Shown here one piece after another: positions 9,007-19,242 of a stretch of 64,000 nucleotides of DNA. Within the stretch, counting starts at the first letter, position 1, and each line of letters opens with the position of its first letter. Under the pieces are notes generated by a model. That model had not been told where the DNA came from. It was given only the letters and a program-made list of their open reading frames with translations, and made no database searches. Position numbers and translations under genes: made by a program. This stretch comes from Prochlorococcus marinus subsp. marinus str. CCMP1375 (lineage in GTDB: Bacteria > Cyanobacteriota > Cyanobacteriia > PCC-6307 > Cyanobiaceae), in NCBI RefSeq assembly GCF_000007925.1, contig NC_005042.1, positions 744,001 through 808,000 of the forward strand. The letters run 5' to 3'.

Positions 9007-9741
9007 GTGTTGAGACCTTGGAACAAGATACCTATTCTCCATTCAAAGGAGCCTTTGATTTGCTTGCCTGAGGAACTCTATTGTTTGAAGCCCCATGCTT
9101 ATCAGTCACTAGGAGCCCCTTATGGTGATTTAGCCTCTCCTTGGATGTTAAGACAAGATGTTATACGTCGTTTATTAATTGCCCAAGGTTATCTCCAGAA
9201 GATTGAACCACAGTTTTGCCTAGCTTTATTTGATTGTTGGCGACCAATCAGGGTTCAGAAGTTCATGTATGAATACGCAATAAACCAGGAATGTATTTCA
9301 AGAGGTATAGATAGATTTGAAAGTGCAGGCTCTTCTGAATTAAAGGATGTAATTGAATCTGTTGCTACCTTTTGGGCCTTGCCAAGCTTAGACAAGTCAA
9401 TGCCTCCACCTCATAGTACGGGAGGCGCTGTAGATCTTACCATTGCTACTAAAGATGGTGTGTCCCTAGAGATGGGAGGGCAGATTGATTGTATGGGACC
9501 AATATCACGTCCAGATTATTATTTTGAAGCTGCACATTCTAATCGTGATTCTTCAGCTCATTTGTGGCATTCAAGGAGAATGATCCTTTTAGATGTAATG
9601 AAACGTTCTGGATTTGTTCAACATCCTCATGAGTGGTGGCATTTCAGTTACGGTGATCAGCTTTGGGCTTGGTCTAATAATTCTCAAGCAGGGTTTTATG
9701 GAGCTGTAGATGAATCTGATAGCAAATCCATTATTAACTGA
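9007..9741 (+). CDS. M15 family D-Ala-D-Ala dipeptidase (VanX-like)
   Basis: 244-residue zinc dipeptidase of the VanX/DdpX type, cleaving D-Ala-D-Ala released during peptidoglycan turnover. Zinc and catalytic motifs are visible: FDCWRP (about 77-82), HSTGGAVDLT (His and Asp ligands, about 138-147) and EWWHFSYGDQLWAW (catalytic Glu plus the third His ligand, about 203-216). No signal peptide is seen, so it is probably cytoplasmic. The GTG start at 9007 follows the recG terminator. Its 3' end overlaps the convergent sulfite reductase gene by 46 bases. Confidence 0.85.
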   Translation: MLRPWNKIPILHSKEPLICLPEELYCLKPHAYQSLGAPYGDLASPWMLRQDVIRRLLIAQGYLQKIEPQFCLALFDCWRPIRVQKFMYEYAINQECISRGIDRFESAGSSELKDVIESVATFWALPSLDKSMPPPHSTGGAVDLTIATKDGVSLEMGGQIDCMGPISRPDYYFEAAHSNRDSSAHLWHSRRMILLDVMKRSGFVQHPHEWWHFSYGDQLWAWSNNSQAGFYGAVDESDSKSIIN

Positions 9742-11492
9742 TCAGACAATGATGAAATATAATCTCCAAAACTAGTTTCAAGAGAATTCTGCTTCCAGTT
9801 AATGAATAATGGTTCAAGTGTTGCCTCTAATTTATCTATATGCATTTTCTGAAGATATGGCTTTGCCAATCTTTGCAGGTTAGGACTCCCCCCTAGCCAC
9901 AATTGATATTGATTAACTCCACTACCTACTAAGGCCAATTCAGCCATGTAAGGTCTTGCACATCCATTTGGACAACCTGTCATTCTTAACAAAATTGATT
10001 TTTGGATTTTTAGCTTTTTTAATTGAATATCAATACGGTTAATTAGTTCAGGAAGGAATCGCTCGGCTTCTGTAATAGCTAATCCACATAAAGGTAATGC
10101 CGGACAAGCTATAGCATGTCTAGATATATCATTCATAGAGGATGGGGCAGGTATGTTTATGCCTGCTAATTCTTTTTTGATTGACGAAACTTGATAGTTT
10201 CCAATATTGCAAAGTAATAGGTCTTGATTTGGAGTTAACCTAATTTCAAGTTGATATTTTTCAACAACACATCTTATTATCTCCTTAATATCTCCACTAA
10301 GTCGGCCTGATATTAGTGGTATACCTACAAAGTAAAGTCCTTTGCTTTGTTTGTTCCATCCCAAGTAATCTTTAAGTCTTGTAGTGGGTTCTGGATGAAT
10401 CTCTTGCAATCCTTTAAAAAAGTATTTACTTATAAGCTTATTTTTAAACCATTTAAGACCTTTGTTATGAAGTAAATATTTCATCCTTGCATTCTTCCTA
10501 AGTTTCCTGTTGCCGAAATCTCGTTGAAGAGTGAGTATTGACTGAACTAAGCTCAGTACATCTTTAGCATCTATATAACCAAGTGGATCAGCAATACGTG
10601 CAAAGGTTGTTTCAGTATTATGTATTCTCCCCATACCTCCCCCTACATAGACATTACAACCTTTTAATTCACCATTGTTTTTTGTAAAAGCTACTAAACC
10701 AATATCATGAGTTAACAGATCAACCGAGTTGTCTCCAGGGACAGTAACTGCACATTTAAATTTGCGAGGTAAGTATGTTGACCCATAAAGTGGCTCTTGT
10801 GAGTCACCACTAAATAAACCTTTAGAAAATTGTTGTTTCCTTGTATCTTGAACTTTTTTTGAGGGGCAAATTTTATAAGTTAAATCACCATCAGCCCAAA
10901 GCTCTAGATAAGTACCTTCAGCTGTTAAAGGTATTAGCAAATCAGCGATTTCATTTGCTAATTTGCGAGCAGCTGGGTATCCACCCTTGTTATAAGGTGC
11001 TGCAGGTGCCATAACATTTCTATTAATGTCACCGCATGCAGCAAGTGTCGAGCCCATTGATTTTACAATTGTACTTATAACTTCTTTAAGATTTTCTTTT
11101 CGTATACCGTGCATTTGAAAGGCTTGCCTTGTTGTAGCTCTAAGTGTTTTGTTCCCAAATCGATTAGATAAATCATCTAATGCAACAAACAATTCGGCGG
11201 GAATATATCCACCTGGACTGCGAAGGCGAAGCATCATTTGCCAGTCTTTATCTAAACCCTTTTTTCGATTCTCTCGATTGTCTTGCTGATAACTACCGTG
11301 AAATTTCAGTAGCTGAACAGCGTCGTTTGAAAAATGATTGGATTCGTTTTTTAATTCTGAGGCCAGAGGTTCTTTTAAATAGTTGCTGTCTGCCTTAAAC
11401 TGCTCAAACTTGGACCGATCTTGACCATTAGCAATACATGGGAACAACTCTGGATCCTTTATATCTTCAGATTGGATGTTTTCTGTTGTCAC
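9696..11492 (-). CDS. sir: ferredoxin-sulfite reductase
   Basis: 598-residue siroheme/[4Fe-4S] enzyme reducing sulfite to sulfide with electrons from photosynthetic ferredoxin, in assimilatory sulfur metabolism. The cofactor Cys pairs are present: CPALPLC (C-x5-C, about 462-468) and TGCPNGC (C-x3-C, about 507-511), with the usual ITEAERFLPEL and RPYMAELALVG surroundings. Two repeated ferredoxin-like/sulfite-reductase halves fit the length. The ATG lies about 90 bases from the divergent glyS. The 3' end overlaps the VanX-like gene antisense. Confidence 0.93.
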   Translation of the reverse strand: MTTENIQSEDIKDPELFPCIANGQDRSKFEQFKADSNYLKEPLASELKNESNHFSNDAVQLLKFHGSYQQDNRENRKKGLDKDWQMMLRLRSPGGYIPAELFVALDDLSNRFGNKTLRATTRQAFQMHGIRKENLKEVISTIVKSMGSTLAACGDINRNVMAPAAPYNKGGYPAARKLANEIADLLIPLTAEGTYLELWADGDLTYKICPSKKVQDTRKQQFSKGLFSGDSQEPLYGSTYLPRKFKCAVTVPGDNSVDLLTHDIGLVAFTKNNGELKGCNVYVGGGMGRIHNTETTFARIADPLGYIDAKDVLSLVQSILTLQRDFGNRKLRKNARMKYLLHNKGLKWFKNKLISKYFFKGLQEIHPEPTTRLKDYLGWNKQSKGLYFVGIPLISGRLSGDIKEIIRCVVEKYQLEIRLTPNQDLLLCNIGNYQVSSIKKELAGINIPAPSSMNDISRHAIACPALPLCGLAITEAERFLPELINRIDIQLKKLKIQKSILLRMTGCPNGCARPYMAELALVGSGVNQYQLWLGGSPNLQRLAKPYLQKMHIDKLEATLEPLFINWKQNSLETSFGDYISSLSDQLIMDLLSDSSTAP

Positions 11493-11580
11493 GAATTGGG
11501 TTTTTTGACCAAATTACTTAAAACAATCATACTTTTTAATTGTATCTTCAATAAAGTGTTATTGAATATTTAGTATTTTT

Positions 11581-13746
11581 GTGTCTAACTTCTTACTTGA
11601 GATTGGCACTGAGGAACTCCCTGCAGATTTTGCCAGACTGGCAATTTCTCAACTTGAAGAATTAGTCCAAAATGATCTTAAGCAAAATCGAATTCAGTAT
11701 GAATTGATTCGATGTTCTAGTACACCAAGACGGATTTTTGTAATTGTAAATAATTTGGCAAGTTCTTCAGATGATTTTGTAGAAGAACGAAAGGGGCCTC
11801 CAGCAACAAAAGCTTTTAAGAATGGATGCCCAACACCTGCAGCTGAAGGTTTTGCAAAACGCTATGGTCTTTTAGTTGAAGACTTAGAAATAAGGGAAAC
11901 AGTTAAAGGACCATTCGTTTTTGGGAAGGTTGTTGAAAAAGGAGGACCTTCTAAAGATCTGCTTGTTGATTTGATTCCTAACTGGATCAATAGTATTCAA
12001 GGTAAACGTTTTATGCGTTGGGGAAGTGGAGATAGTAGGTTTTCTCGCCCAGTTAGGTGGCTGGTTGCATTATTAGATGACAATGAGATAAAAGTAAAAC
12101 TTCCAGATACCGATCCTGAGATATTGTCTGGCCGTTTAAGTAGAGGACATCGTCTTGTTAGTAATGAAATTTTGATTGAATCTTCTGGCGAATATTTTGA
12201 AATTTTGCGAGGAGCTGGTGTAATAGTAGATAGAGAAGAACGATTGGATTTAATCAAGTCTTTAGTTGAAAAGTCTTCGCTTGAAGTTAATGCAACAGCT
12301 GATTTAACTAGCAAATTGCTCAATGAATTGACTGATTTGGTTGAATTACCATATTTGATTCGTGGAGAATTCAATGAGTCATTTCTTGAACTCCCAGCAG
12401 AAGTTTTAAGCACTGTTATGCAGGTTCATCAACGATATATTCCTCTCTATAAAAATGATGATGAAGTTGACCCACTTGCTCTTGAAGCCAAAGGCATATT
12501 GACACCCTTTTTTCTTTGTATTTGTAATGGCTTGCCGCAATCTAAGGATCTTATTAAAGAAGGTAATGAACGAGTTTTAAAAGCTAGATTTGCTGATGCA
12601 AAATTTTTCATAAACGCAGATCGAGGTTTGTCTAGCACCTCCCGTACAGATCAATTGAAAAATGTAACTTTTGCAGATGGACTTGGTTCTTTGTATGACC
12701 GTGTAAAAAGAATTGAGTGGCTGGCAGAACTTTTTATTAAAACTGTAAATTTCCCCGAAGGTAATTCTAATTTTCTAAGAAAAGCGTCTTCGCTTTGTAA
12801 GCATGATCTTGTAAGTCATATGGTTGGAGAGTTCCCAGAGCTTCAGGGAATAATTGGGGCTAAATATCTTCTTGCTGAAGGTGAATCACGAGAAGTTGCT
12901 TTGGCTGTGCTAGAGCAGTATTTACCACGTGGATATGCAGACAAGTTGCCAGAATCTTTTGTGGGTTCAGCACTTGCTTTAATCGAACGAATAGAGCTTC
13001 TGTTAAGCATATATTCTAAAGGAGAAAGACCTAGTGGATCTTCAGACCCTTATGCTTTGAGGAGAGCAGGGAATGGGGTTTTGCAAATTATTTGGAACAA
13101 AGAATGGAAAATAAATTTATTGGAATTGCTTACTATTTCTTCTTCTTATTGGCTTAAGTTGTTTCCTTCTTTCAAGGTTGATGAGGAAAATTTGCTTAGC
13201 GATCTTTTGGATTTCTTTCATCAAAGGATAGTTAGCCTTCTAGAGGAATCTTCTATTGATGTAGATATTATTCAAGCTGTTGCAGGAGAGACAATCCCTC
13301 ATGAACGTCTACTTGCTGACCCTACTGATGTTTTTGAACGTGTAACCTTGTTGCAACAAATGAGAACATCAAAGAAACTATCAGCTGTGCAATCAGTTGT
13401 TAATAGAGCTTCTAAATTAGCTGAGAAAGGCACTTTGAACACAGATGTCCTTAGTGCTTCTAATGTGGTAGATCCAAGTTTGTTTGAGAGTCAAAGTGAG
13501 AACTCTATGTTGGAGGTTATTAATTCTCTTGAACCAATCGCAATTAGTAATTCACCAGACCGCTATATGAAATTAGCCGAGGGTTTAGCCTTTGGATCCA
13601 AAGCATTGGCTGAGTTTTTTGATGGTGAACAGAGTGTCATGGTTATGACTACAAACAAAAGCATCCGAGAAAATAGATTAAACTTATTGTCGGTACTAAG
13701 GAATCAAGCTCAGTTAATTGCAGACTTTAATTTAATAACCCATTAA
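11581..13746 (+). CDS. glyS: glycyl-tRNA synthetase beta subunit
   Basis: 721-residue beta chain of the tetrameric alpha2beta2 GlyRS, needed for tRNA-Gly recognition. The typical start LLEIGTEELPADFA, the RFMRWGSGDSRFSRPVRWLVAL block (about 143-164) and a C-terminal anticodon-binding-like domain are present. It starts with GTG at 11581. No terminator-like hairpin separates it from the convergent chlP gene nine bases away. The alpha subunit gene is not in the window. Confidence 0.96.
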   Translation: MSNFLLEIGTEELPADFARLAISQLEELVQNDLKQNRIQYELIRCSSTPRRIFVIVNNLASSSDDFVEERKGPPATKAFKNGCPTPAAEGFAKRYGLLVEDLEIRETVKGPFVFGKVVEKGGPSKDLLVDLIPNWINSIQGKRFMRWGSGDSRFSRPVRWLVALLDDNEIKVKLPDTDPEILSGRLSRGHRLVSNEILIESSGEYFEILRGAGVIVDREERLDLIKSLVEKSSLEVNATADLTSKLLNELTDLVELPYLIRGEFNESFLELPAEVLSTVMQVHQRYIPLYKNDDEVDPLALEAKGILTPFFLCICNGLPQSKDLIKEGNERVLKARFADAKFFINADRGLSSTSRTDQLKNVTFADGLGSLYDRVKRIEWLAELFIKTVNFPEGNSNFLRKASSLCKHDLVSHMVGEFPELQGIIGAKYLLAEGESREVALAVLEQYLPRGYADKLPESFVGSALALIERIELLLSIYSKGERPSGSSDPYALRRAGNGVLQIIWNKEWKINLLELLTISSSYWLKLFPSFKVDEENLLSDLLDFFHQRIVSLLEESSIDVDIIQAVAGETIPHERLLADPTDVFERVTLLQQMRTSKKLSAVQSVVNRASKLAEKGTLNTDVLSASNVVDPSLFESQSENSMLEVINSLEPIAISNSPDRYMKLAEGLAFGSKALAEFFDGEQSVMVMTTNKSIRENRLNLLSVLRNQAQLIADFNLITH

Positions 13747-13755
13747 CTACTTATT

Positions 13756-15099
13756 TTATTTTACTTTCTTTTTTCCTACTTTTATACCGCCTTTAATTGT
13801 GCTAACGGCTAGCATTTTGTTTACTTCTTCATCCCCTCTTACAGTGCTTGGCACAGGCTTATAACTCTTCGGCGCCAGGGCACGGCCTCTTAAGACAGAT
13901 CCTAGAGTCATGAATGTTAGCTTTAATTGTTGTAATGGTTTCATGGCTACTACAGTTTTGTATAGATAGCTATCAAACGTAAGTCGTTGTACATCTATAT
14001 CATCACACATTTCTACAAACGCTTCACGCGCTCCATCGTTGGAATAAAAGATATTCTGTAGTATTTCTAGTACTTTGTACGTTGCGCCATATTTTTTATC
14101 CCATTTTTTTATATATTTTTTCAGATCATCTTCGGTAGGAATTTTACTTCCACCTTGACTGGCACTTACTATTTCTTCTGCACACATCCTGCCACTTTTG
14201 GCAGCGAAATATATACCTTCTCCTGAGCTCTTAGTTACATACCCCGCGGCATCACCAACTAAGGCCATCCTTCCAACCACACGTCTTGGCCTTGGGTGTT
14301 CAGGGATTGGATGCGCTTCTACTTTTATCACTTCTCCATTTACTAGTCTTTTTTGTGCACGTTCTCTTACCCCTTCTTGTAGGTCTTTAATAAGAGCTTG
14401 GTTTTTTTGCATTGTGCCTGTTCCTACTGCTACATGGTCGAATTTAGGGAATACCCAACCATAGAAATCAGGGGAGACATCAGTGCCTACATACATTTCA
14501 GCCAGATCTTCGTAATAAGACATCTCTTTTTCTGGTAGCTTAATTCTCTCTTGAAAAGCAATGGCTACGTTGTAATCACCTGCATCCATTGCTTTTGCTA
14601 CTCGACTATTGGCACCATCAGCACCAACGATCAAGTCAACTTCTAATGTTTTGGCTTCACCCTTTGCATCTCCACTGGAATAATCTGAGTAATTGAGAGT
14701 ATATGGCCCTTGTCGATTAGTACCAGTTTCAATTTTTGTCACTAGTCCATTTACAAGAATTGCTCCTAATTCAGCAGCACGATTCCTCATAAATGCATCC
14801 ATGACTTCTCTTCTACACATTCCTATGTATTCGTTTTCTGTTTCTCCATAAACTTTGTCCAGACTAATATCTACTTCTCTATTGGAAGGTGAAATCATTC
14901 GCATGTTTCTGACTTTTCTATCAATTATTGAATCAGGAAGCTCAAACTCTGAAACCATGCATAACGGAATTGCTCCACCACATGGTTTTGCATTGTCTAG
15001 CTTTCTTTCGAAAATCCATGTTTTAATACCTGCCTTGGCAAGGATTTCAGCTGTACAGGAACCACTTGGGCCTCCTCCGATTACTGCAACACGCAACAT
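13756..15099 (-). CDS. chlP: geranylgeranyl reductase
   Basis: 447-residue flavoenzyme that reduces geranylgeranyl groups to phytyl for chlorophyll and tocopherol. It has an N-terminal FAD-binding Rossmann motif (GGGPSGSCTAEILAKAG, residues 8-24), PCGGAIP near 39-45, IVGADGANSRVAKA near 158-171 and the second FAD motif VGRMALVGDAAGYVTKSSGEG near 275-295. Length matches cyanobacterial ChlP. It is transcribed divergently from the VanY-like gene. Confidence 0.96.
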   Translation of the reverse strand: MLRVAVIGGGPSGSCTAEILAKAGIKTWIFERKLDNAKPCGGAIPLCMVSEFELPDSIIDRKVRNMRMISPSNREVDISLDKVYGETENEYIGMCRREVMDAFMRNRAAELGAILVNGLVTKIETGTNRQGPYTLNYSDYSSGDAKGEAKTLEVDLIVGADGANSRVAKAMDAGDYNVAIAFQERIKLPEKEMSYYEDLAEMYVGTDVSPDFYGWVFPKFDHVAVGTGTMQKNQALIKDLQEGVRERAQKRLVNGEVIKVEAHPIPEHPRPRRVVGRMALVGDAAGYVTKSSGEGIYFAAKSGRMCAEEIVSASQGGSKIPTEDDLKKYIKKWDKKYGATYKVLEILQNIFYSNDGAREAFVEMCDDIDVQRLTFDSYLYKTVVAMKPLQQLKLTFMTLGSVLRGRALAPKSYKPVPSTVRGDEEVNKMLAVSTIKGGIKVGKKKVK

Positions 15100-15210
15100 C
15101 TTTAGTTCAATTTTTTATATTCTTATTTTAAAACCTACATCAATAAGAATTACTCTATGAAGTAGTTAGCTAAGACCGTTACGATCGAAACAAGTTTCAG
15201 TGTTATTTCT

Positions 15211-15969
15211 ATGAGTGGTGGAGAAAGCTCTGGAAGTAATAATAGTAGTGAGATCCCTCTCGCAAGAAGGTTTAAGCCTGTAAGGGGGGTGTCGTCAGCA
15301 AGATATAGATACTTGATGTTCGGATCGATTTTCTTAACTTTATTTTCAGTTTTTATTACTATTAAACTAAAGCCTGTTGTGAAAAACTCAGCAGTTCTAA
15401 CGGAGGGGCAAGCAAATAATAATCTTTCACAAGAAGAACTTTTGTTAGGACACTTCCCTTATCCTGAAGCTCTTATAACTGACTTAATTGCTGTTTATCC
15501 TGGGCTTAAGGTTCATAAAGATACATATTCAGCATTGAAAAAAATGAGGGCTGCTGCAGCTGCTGATGGGATTTATTTGACTGCATTAAGTGGTTTTCGC
15601 TCAATAGATTTGCAAAGAGAGATTTTTTATGAAAATAAATCTATACGAAATCAAATTGCTATTGAGAGGGCAAAGGTTTCAGCTCCTCCAGGTTATTCAG
15701 AGCACAGCACAGGTTATGCAATTGACCTTGGAGATGGGGATATGCGAGAGACTGATTTTGAGGTCAGTTTTGAAGAAACCCCTGCTTTTTCTTGGCTACA
15801 AAGGAATGCTGCGAAATATCACTTTGTTCTTTCTTTTCCTAAAGGCAATACTCAAGGAGTTAGTTATGAGCCTTGGCATTGGAGATTTGAAGGAACTGTT
15901 GAGGCCTTAAGAGCTTTTGAAGCAGCTAATAAAAGAATGCGGCTAGAAAAAAACCTTAAAAGTAAATAG
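15211..15969 (+). CDS. M15B D-alanyl-D-alanine carboxypeptidase (VanY-like)
   Basis: 252-residue zinc carboxypeptidase that trims the terminal D-Ala from peptidoglycan stem peptides. One membrane segment (about residues 30-50) anchors an extracytoplasmic catalytic domain. Motifs are SGFRSIDLQ (about 130-138), SEHSTGYAIDLGDG (His and Asp ligands, about 156-169) and YEPWHWRFEG (Glu and His, about 219-228). It is followed by a good terminator (16022-16048). Together with the VanX-like gene at 9007 it makes two unlinked M15 enzymes in this window. Confidence 0.88.
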   Translation: MSGGESSGSNNSSEIPLARRFKPVRGVSSARYRYLMFGSIFLTLFSVFITIKLKPVVKNSAVLTEGQANNNLSQEELLLGHFPYPEALITDLIAVYPGLKVHKDTYSALKKMRAAAAADGIYLTALSGFRSIDLQREIFYENKSIRNQIAIERAKVSAPPGYSEHSTGYAIDLGDGDMRETDFEVSFEETPAFSWLQRNAAKYHFVLSFPKGNTQGVSYEPWHWRFEGTVEALRAFEAANKRMRLEKNLKSK

Positions 15970-16021
15970 ATCTTTTTCGAAAAAGTAACTCATATTGAGA
16001 TATTCTTCCTTCTTATGCATA

Positions 16022-16053
16022 AAAGCTCTTTCATTTTTAAAGAGCTTTGTTTT
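16022..16053 (+). terminator. rho-independent terminator after the VanY-like gene
   Basis: A perfect 10-bp stem, AAAGCTCTTT (16022-16031) with AAAGAGCTTT (16039-16048), a 7-base loop and a following GTTTTTC. It ends just before the typA ATG, so it also argues against the upstream TTG at 16047, which lies in the stem. Confidence 0.75.
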
Positions 16054-16055
16054 TC

Positions 16056-17858
16056 ATGATTTCTAATCAACAAGCTCTTCGGAATATAGCAATCGTTGCT
16101 CATGTTGATCATGGAAAAACGACGCTTGTCGATGCTCTGCTTGGTCAATCAGGAATATTCAGGGATAACGAAGCTGTTCCTACATGCGTAATGGATTCAA
16201 ATGATTTGGAACGTGAAAGAGGTATAACCATACTTTCAAAAAACACTGCAGTTATATATAACGATACGAGGATCAATATTGTAGATACCCCTGGGCATGC
16301 TGATTTCGGAGGAGAAGTAGAACGAGTGCTTGGAATGGTTGATGGTTGCTTGTTGATTGTTGATGCTAACGAAGGCCCAATGCCTCAAACACGTTTTGTA
16401 CTTAAAAAGGCGCTTGAGCAAGGTTTAAGACCAATTGTTTTTGTTAATAAAATTGATAGAGCAAGAGTTGAACCAGAAACGGCTGTCGACAAGGTTTTAG
16501 ATCTCTTCCTTGAACTTGGAGCTGATGACGATCAATGTGACTTTCCTTATTTGTTTGGGAGTGGATTAGGAGGTTTTGCTAAGCCGGACATGCAAACGGA
16601 AAGTGAGAATATGAAGCCTCTTTTTGATGCGATTATTAGGCATGTTCCACCTCCAATTGGAGATCAGACGAAACCATTGCAATTACAAATTACTTCATTA
16701 GATTATTCTGATTTTCTTGGGCGAATAATTATAGGGAGAGTTCACAATGGTGTTATTCGAAGCGGACAAAGGGCTTCATTAATAAAAGAAAGTGGGAAAT
16801 TAAAACAAGGTAGGATCTCTAAATTAATGGGTTTCGAAGGCCTTCAAAGAATAGATATTGAGGAAGCATATGCAGGAAATATAGTTGCAGTCTCTGGCTT
16901 TGATGATGTGAATATTGGGGAGACTATTGCTTGCCCAGATGAGCCTAAAGCTTTACCACTTATTAAAGTTGATGAACCTACTCTGCAGATGACATTTGTT
17001 GTCAATGATTCTCCTTTTGCTGGTAAAGAAGGAAAATTTGTAACAAGCAGGCAATTAAGAGAAAGACTATTTAAAGAATTGCTTACCAATGTTGCTTTAC
17101 GTGTTGAAGAAACAGATTCTCCTGATCGCTTTGCTGTTTGTGGTAGAGGAGAGCTGCATTTAGGAATATTAATTGAAACCATGCGAAGAGAAGGCTATGA
17201 ATTTCAGGTTTCTCAACCTCAAGTGATTTTCCGTACGATTGAAGATACCCTCTGTGAACCATTAGAAACTTTGGTCTTAGATGTACCAGAAATATCAGTT
17301 GGGACATGTATAGAAAAGCTTGGTTCTAGAAGAAGTGAAATGCAAAATATGATAAATACAAATGATGGAAGAACTCAATTGGAATTTCTTATTCCATCAA
17401 GAGGTTTAATTGGTTTCAGAGGAGAATTTATAAGAGCCACTAGAGGAGAAGGGATTATGAGCCATTCGTTTTTTGAATATCGACCAATGGTGGGGGAGTT
17501 TGAGTCCAGAAGAAATGGCGTATTAATTTCTTTTGAGGAAGGAGTCTCAACCTTTTATGCCTTGAAAAACGCAGAGGATAGAGGGCAATTCTTTATTGAA
17601 CCCGGAACAAAGGTTTATAAAGGAATGATTATTGGTGAACATAATAGACAGCAAGATCTAGAAATTAATATATGCAAATCAAAGCAACTTACTAACATGA
17701 GATCTGCTGGAGCTGAAGAGCTAGATACTTTGCAGTCACCGATTGATATAACATTAGAAAGAGCATTGGAATATATAGGCCCTGGTGAAATGTTAGAAGT
17801 AACCCCAGAATCAATAAGATTAAGAAAGATGCCTAGCAAGAAATATAATAAACGTTAG
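16056..17858 (+). CDS. typA: translational GTPase TypA/BipA
   Basis: About 600-residue ribosome-associated GTPase involved in stress and cold adaptation and 50S assembly. G1 AHVDHGKTTL lies near residues 15-24, G3 DTPGHADFGGE near 77-87 and G4 NKID near 131-134. The C-terminal EF-G-like and BipA-specific domains follow (LIPSRGLIGFRGEF). ATG 16056 is preferred over TTG 16047 because it gives the conserved start MISNQQALRNIAIVAH and lies just outside the upstream terminator stem. Confidence 0.95.
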   Translation: MISNQQALRNIAIVAHVDHGKTTLVDALLGQSGIFRDNEAVPTCVMDSNDLERERGITILSKNTAVIYNDTRINIVDTPGHADFGGEVERVLGMVDGCLLIVDANEGPMPQTRFVLKKALEQGLRPIVFVNKIDRARVEPETAVDKVLDLFLELGADDDQCDFPYLFGSGLGGFAKPDMQTESENMKPLFDAIIRHVPPPIGDQTKPLQLQITSLDYSDFLGRIIIGRVHNGVIRSGQRASLIKESGKLKQGRISKLMGFEGLQRIDIEEAYAGNIVAVSGFDDVNIGETIACPDEPKALPLIKVDEPTLQMTFVVNDSPFAGKEGKFVTSRQLRERLFKELLTNVALRVEETDSPDRFAVCGRGELHLGILIETMRREGYEFQVSQPQVIFRTIEDTLCEPLETLVLDVPEISVGTCIEKLGSRRSEMQNMINTNDGRTQLEFLIPSRGLIGFRGEFIRATRGEGIMSHSFFEYRPMVGEFESRRNGVLISFEEGVSTFYALKNAEDRGQFFIEPGTKVYKGMIIGEHNRQQDLEINICKSKQLTNMRSAGAEELDTLQSPIDITLERALEYIGPGEMLEVTPESIRLRKMPSKKYNKR

Positions 17859-17881
17859 TATTTTATGGATAGATAGAAGCT

Positions 17882-18235
17882 TTGTTGGAAAACGAACTAG
17901 AGTTTAAAAACGCAATTGATTTGTTTAATGATCATGAGTGGTATTTAGCTCATGATGCTTTAGAGGAGATTTGGCATAATACTATTGGTAGAGAAAGAAT
18001 AACTATTCAAGCGATATTGCAAATAGCTGTAGCACAGGTTCACCTTTCTAATGATAATTTAAAAGGAGCAACTATTCTTTATGGTGAAGGATTAGGGAGA
18101 CTTAAAAGTACTGGTATTCCAACTTTAGGATTAGATATTGAGAACTTAACAGAAATTGTAGAACAAAGATTGAAAATACTACAAGAAGGAAGAGATGTAT
18201 TTAACGTTTCAGAACCAAAGCTTTTAAAAAGATAG
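17882..18235 (+). CDS. DUF309 family protein
   Basis: 117-residue helical protein of the DUF309 family; the diagnostic FNDHEWYLAHDALEEIWH motif is at about residues 14-31, followed by LQIAVAQVHLSNDNLKGATILYGEG. Known family members are small and probably metal- or ligand-binding helical bundles of unknown role. It starts with TTG 23 bases after typA and probably shares its transcript. Confidence 0.8.
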   Translation: MLENELEFKNAIDLFNDHEWYLAHDALEEIWHNTIGRERITIQAILQIAVAQVHLSNDNLKGATILYGEGLGRLKSTGIPTLGLDIENLTEIVEQRLKILQEGRDVFNVSEPKLLKR

Positions 18236-18433
18236 TTCGTATGGATAATAGTGTTAATTTAAAGATGGATGTCGTTATGACCGAATTTTTTTTCTTTTCC
18301 TGTAGAGTTAAATGTAATTTTATAATTTCTATTTAAAGATTAAATTTCTACCTTAAACACTTATTTTTATCCTAGAAACAATGCCTGTTATATCTGTTCA
18401 AAGGAAAAGAACTAAGATTATGAGTTCTTAGTT

Positions 18434-19162
18434 ATGAGTTTAGTACTAGATCAAGTGTCTTTGATGATTCAAGGGAAGTCCCTTGTTAGTGATATCTGTT
18501 TACAAGTTAACCCTGGGGAAATAGTAGGTCTCCTTGGGCCAAATGGAGCAGGTAAAACAACTACTTTCAACCTTTCTATTGGCCAGCTTTCCCCGCAAGA
18601 GGGAAATGTCCTTTTGGACAATAGAGTGGTGACAAATTTATCTATGACTTATAGAGCAAGGTTTGGCATTGGTTATCTCCCTCAAGAGGCAAGTGTTTTT
18701 AGAAATCTGACTGTTAGGGAAAATCTAGATATAGCGCTCTCGCAAAGTTTTGCGAATTCATCTCAACGTACATTACGCAGAAATCAAATTGTTGATGAAT
18801 TTAATTTAAGTCCTTTTTTAGATCGTACCGGATATAAACTTTCAGGTGGAGAGAGACGTCGTTGTGAGGTCGCAAGAGCATTGGCCTTAGGACGTTCAGG
18901 TCCAAAATATTTGCTTCTTGATGAACCTTTTGCAGGTGTAGATCCTATGGCAGTTGTTGATCTTCAGAATTTAGTTCAGAAATTAAGAATGGCAGGAATG
19001 GGTATTTTGATAACTGATCACAATGTCCGTGAAACACTTGCAATTACAGACCGCTCATACATCCTAAGTAATGGAAAGATTTTGGCATCAGGATCTTCTT
19101 CAGAAATTTCTAACGATCCCTTAGTAAAAACTCACTATTTAGGAGAGGGTTTTCAGCTTTGA
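18434..19162 (+). CDS. lptB: LPS export ABC transporter ATPase LptB
   Basis: 242-residue ATPase energising lipopolysaccharide extraction from the inner membrane with LptF/G. Walker A GPNGAGKTT is near residues 35-43, the signature LSGGERRR near 138-145, Walker B YLLLDEPFAGVDP near 160-172, and the switch His is in ITDHNVRET. It overlaps the next gene's possible TTG start. The roughly 200 bases before it hold no convincing gene; a small hairpin (AAGAACT/AGTTCTT) lies just before the ATG. Confidence 0.93.
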   Translation: MSLVLDQVSLMIQGKSLVSDICLQVNPGEIVGLLGPNGAGKTTTFNLSIGQLSPQEGNVLLDNRVVTNLSMTYRARFGIGYLPQEASVFRNLTVRENLDIALSQSFANSSQRTLRRNQIVDEFNLSPFLDRTGYKLSGGERRRCEVARALALGRSGPKYLLLDEPFAGVDPMAVVDLQNLVQKLRMAGMGILITDHNVRETLAITDRSYILSNGKILASGSSSEISNDPLVKTHYLGEGFQL

Positions 19163-19242
19163 GTAATTATTTCTACCATCAATTCTTTAGCGGATTGTAC
19201 TTTTTTAGCAAGGTAAGTAAGTTTATTTCTTCAAAATGGAGA

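Noticed and set aside
18241-18433. Short frames before lptB that might be an LptA or LptC remnant
   Set aside because: Frames of 31 and 16 codons show no OstA-like pattern.
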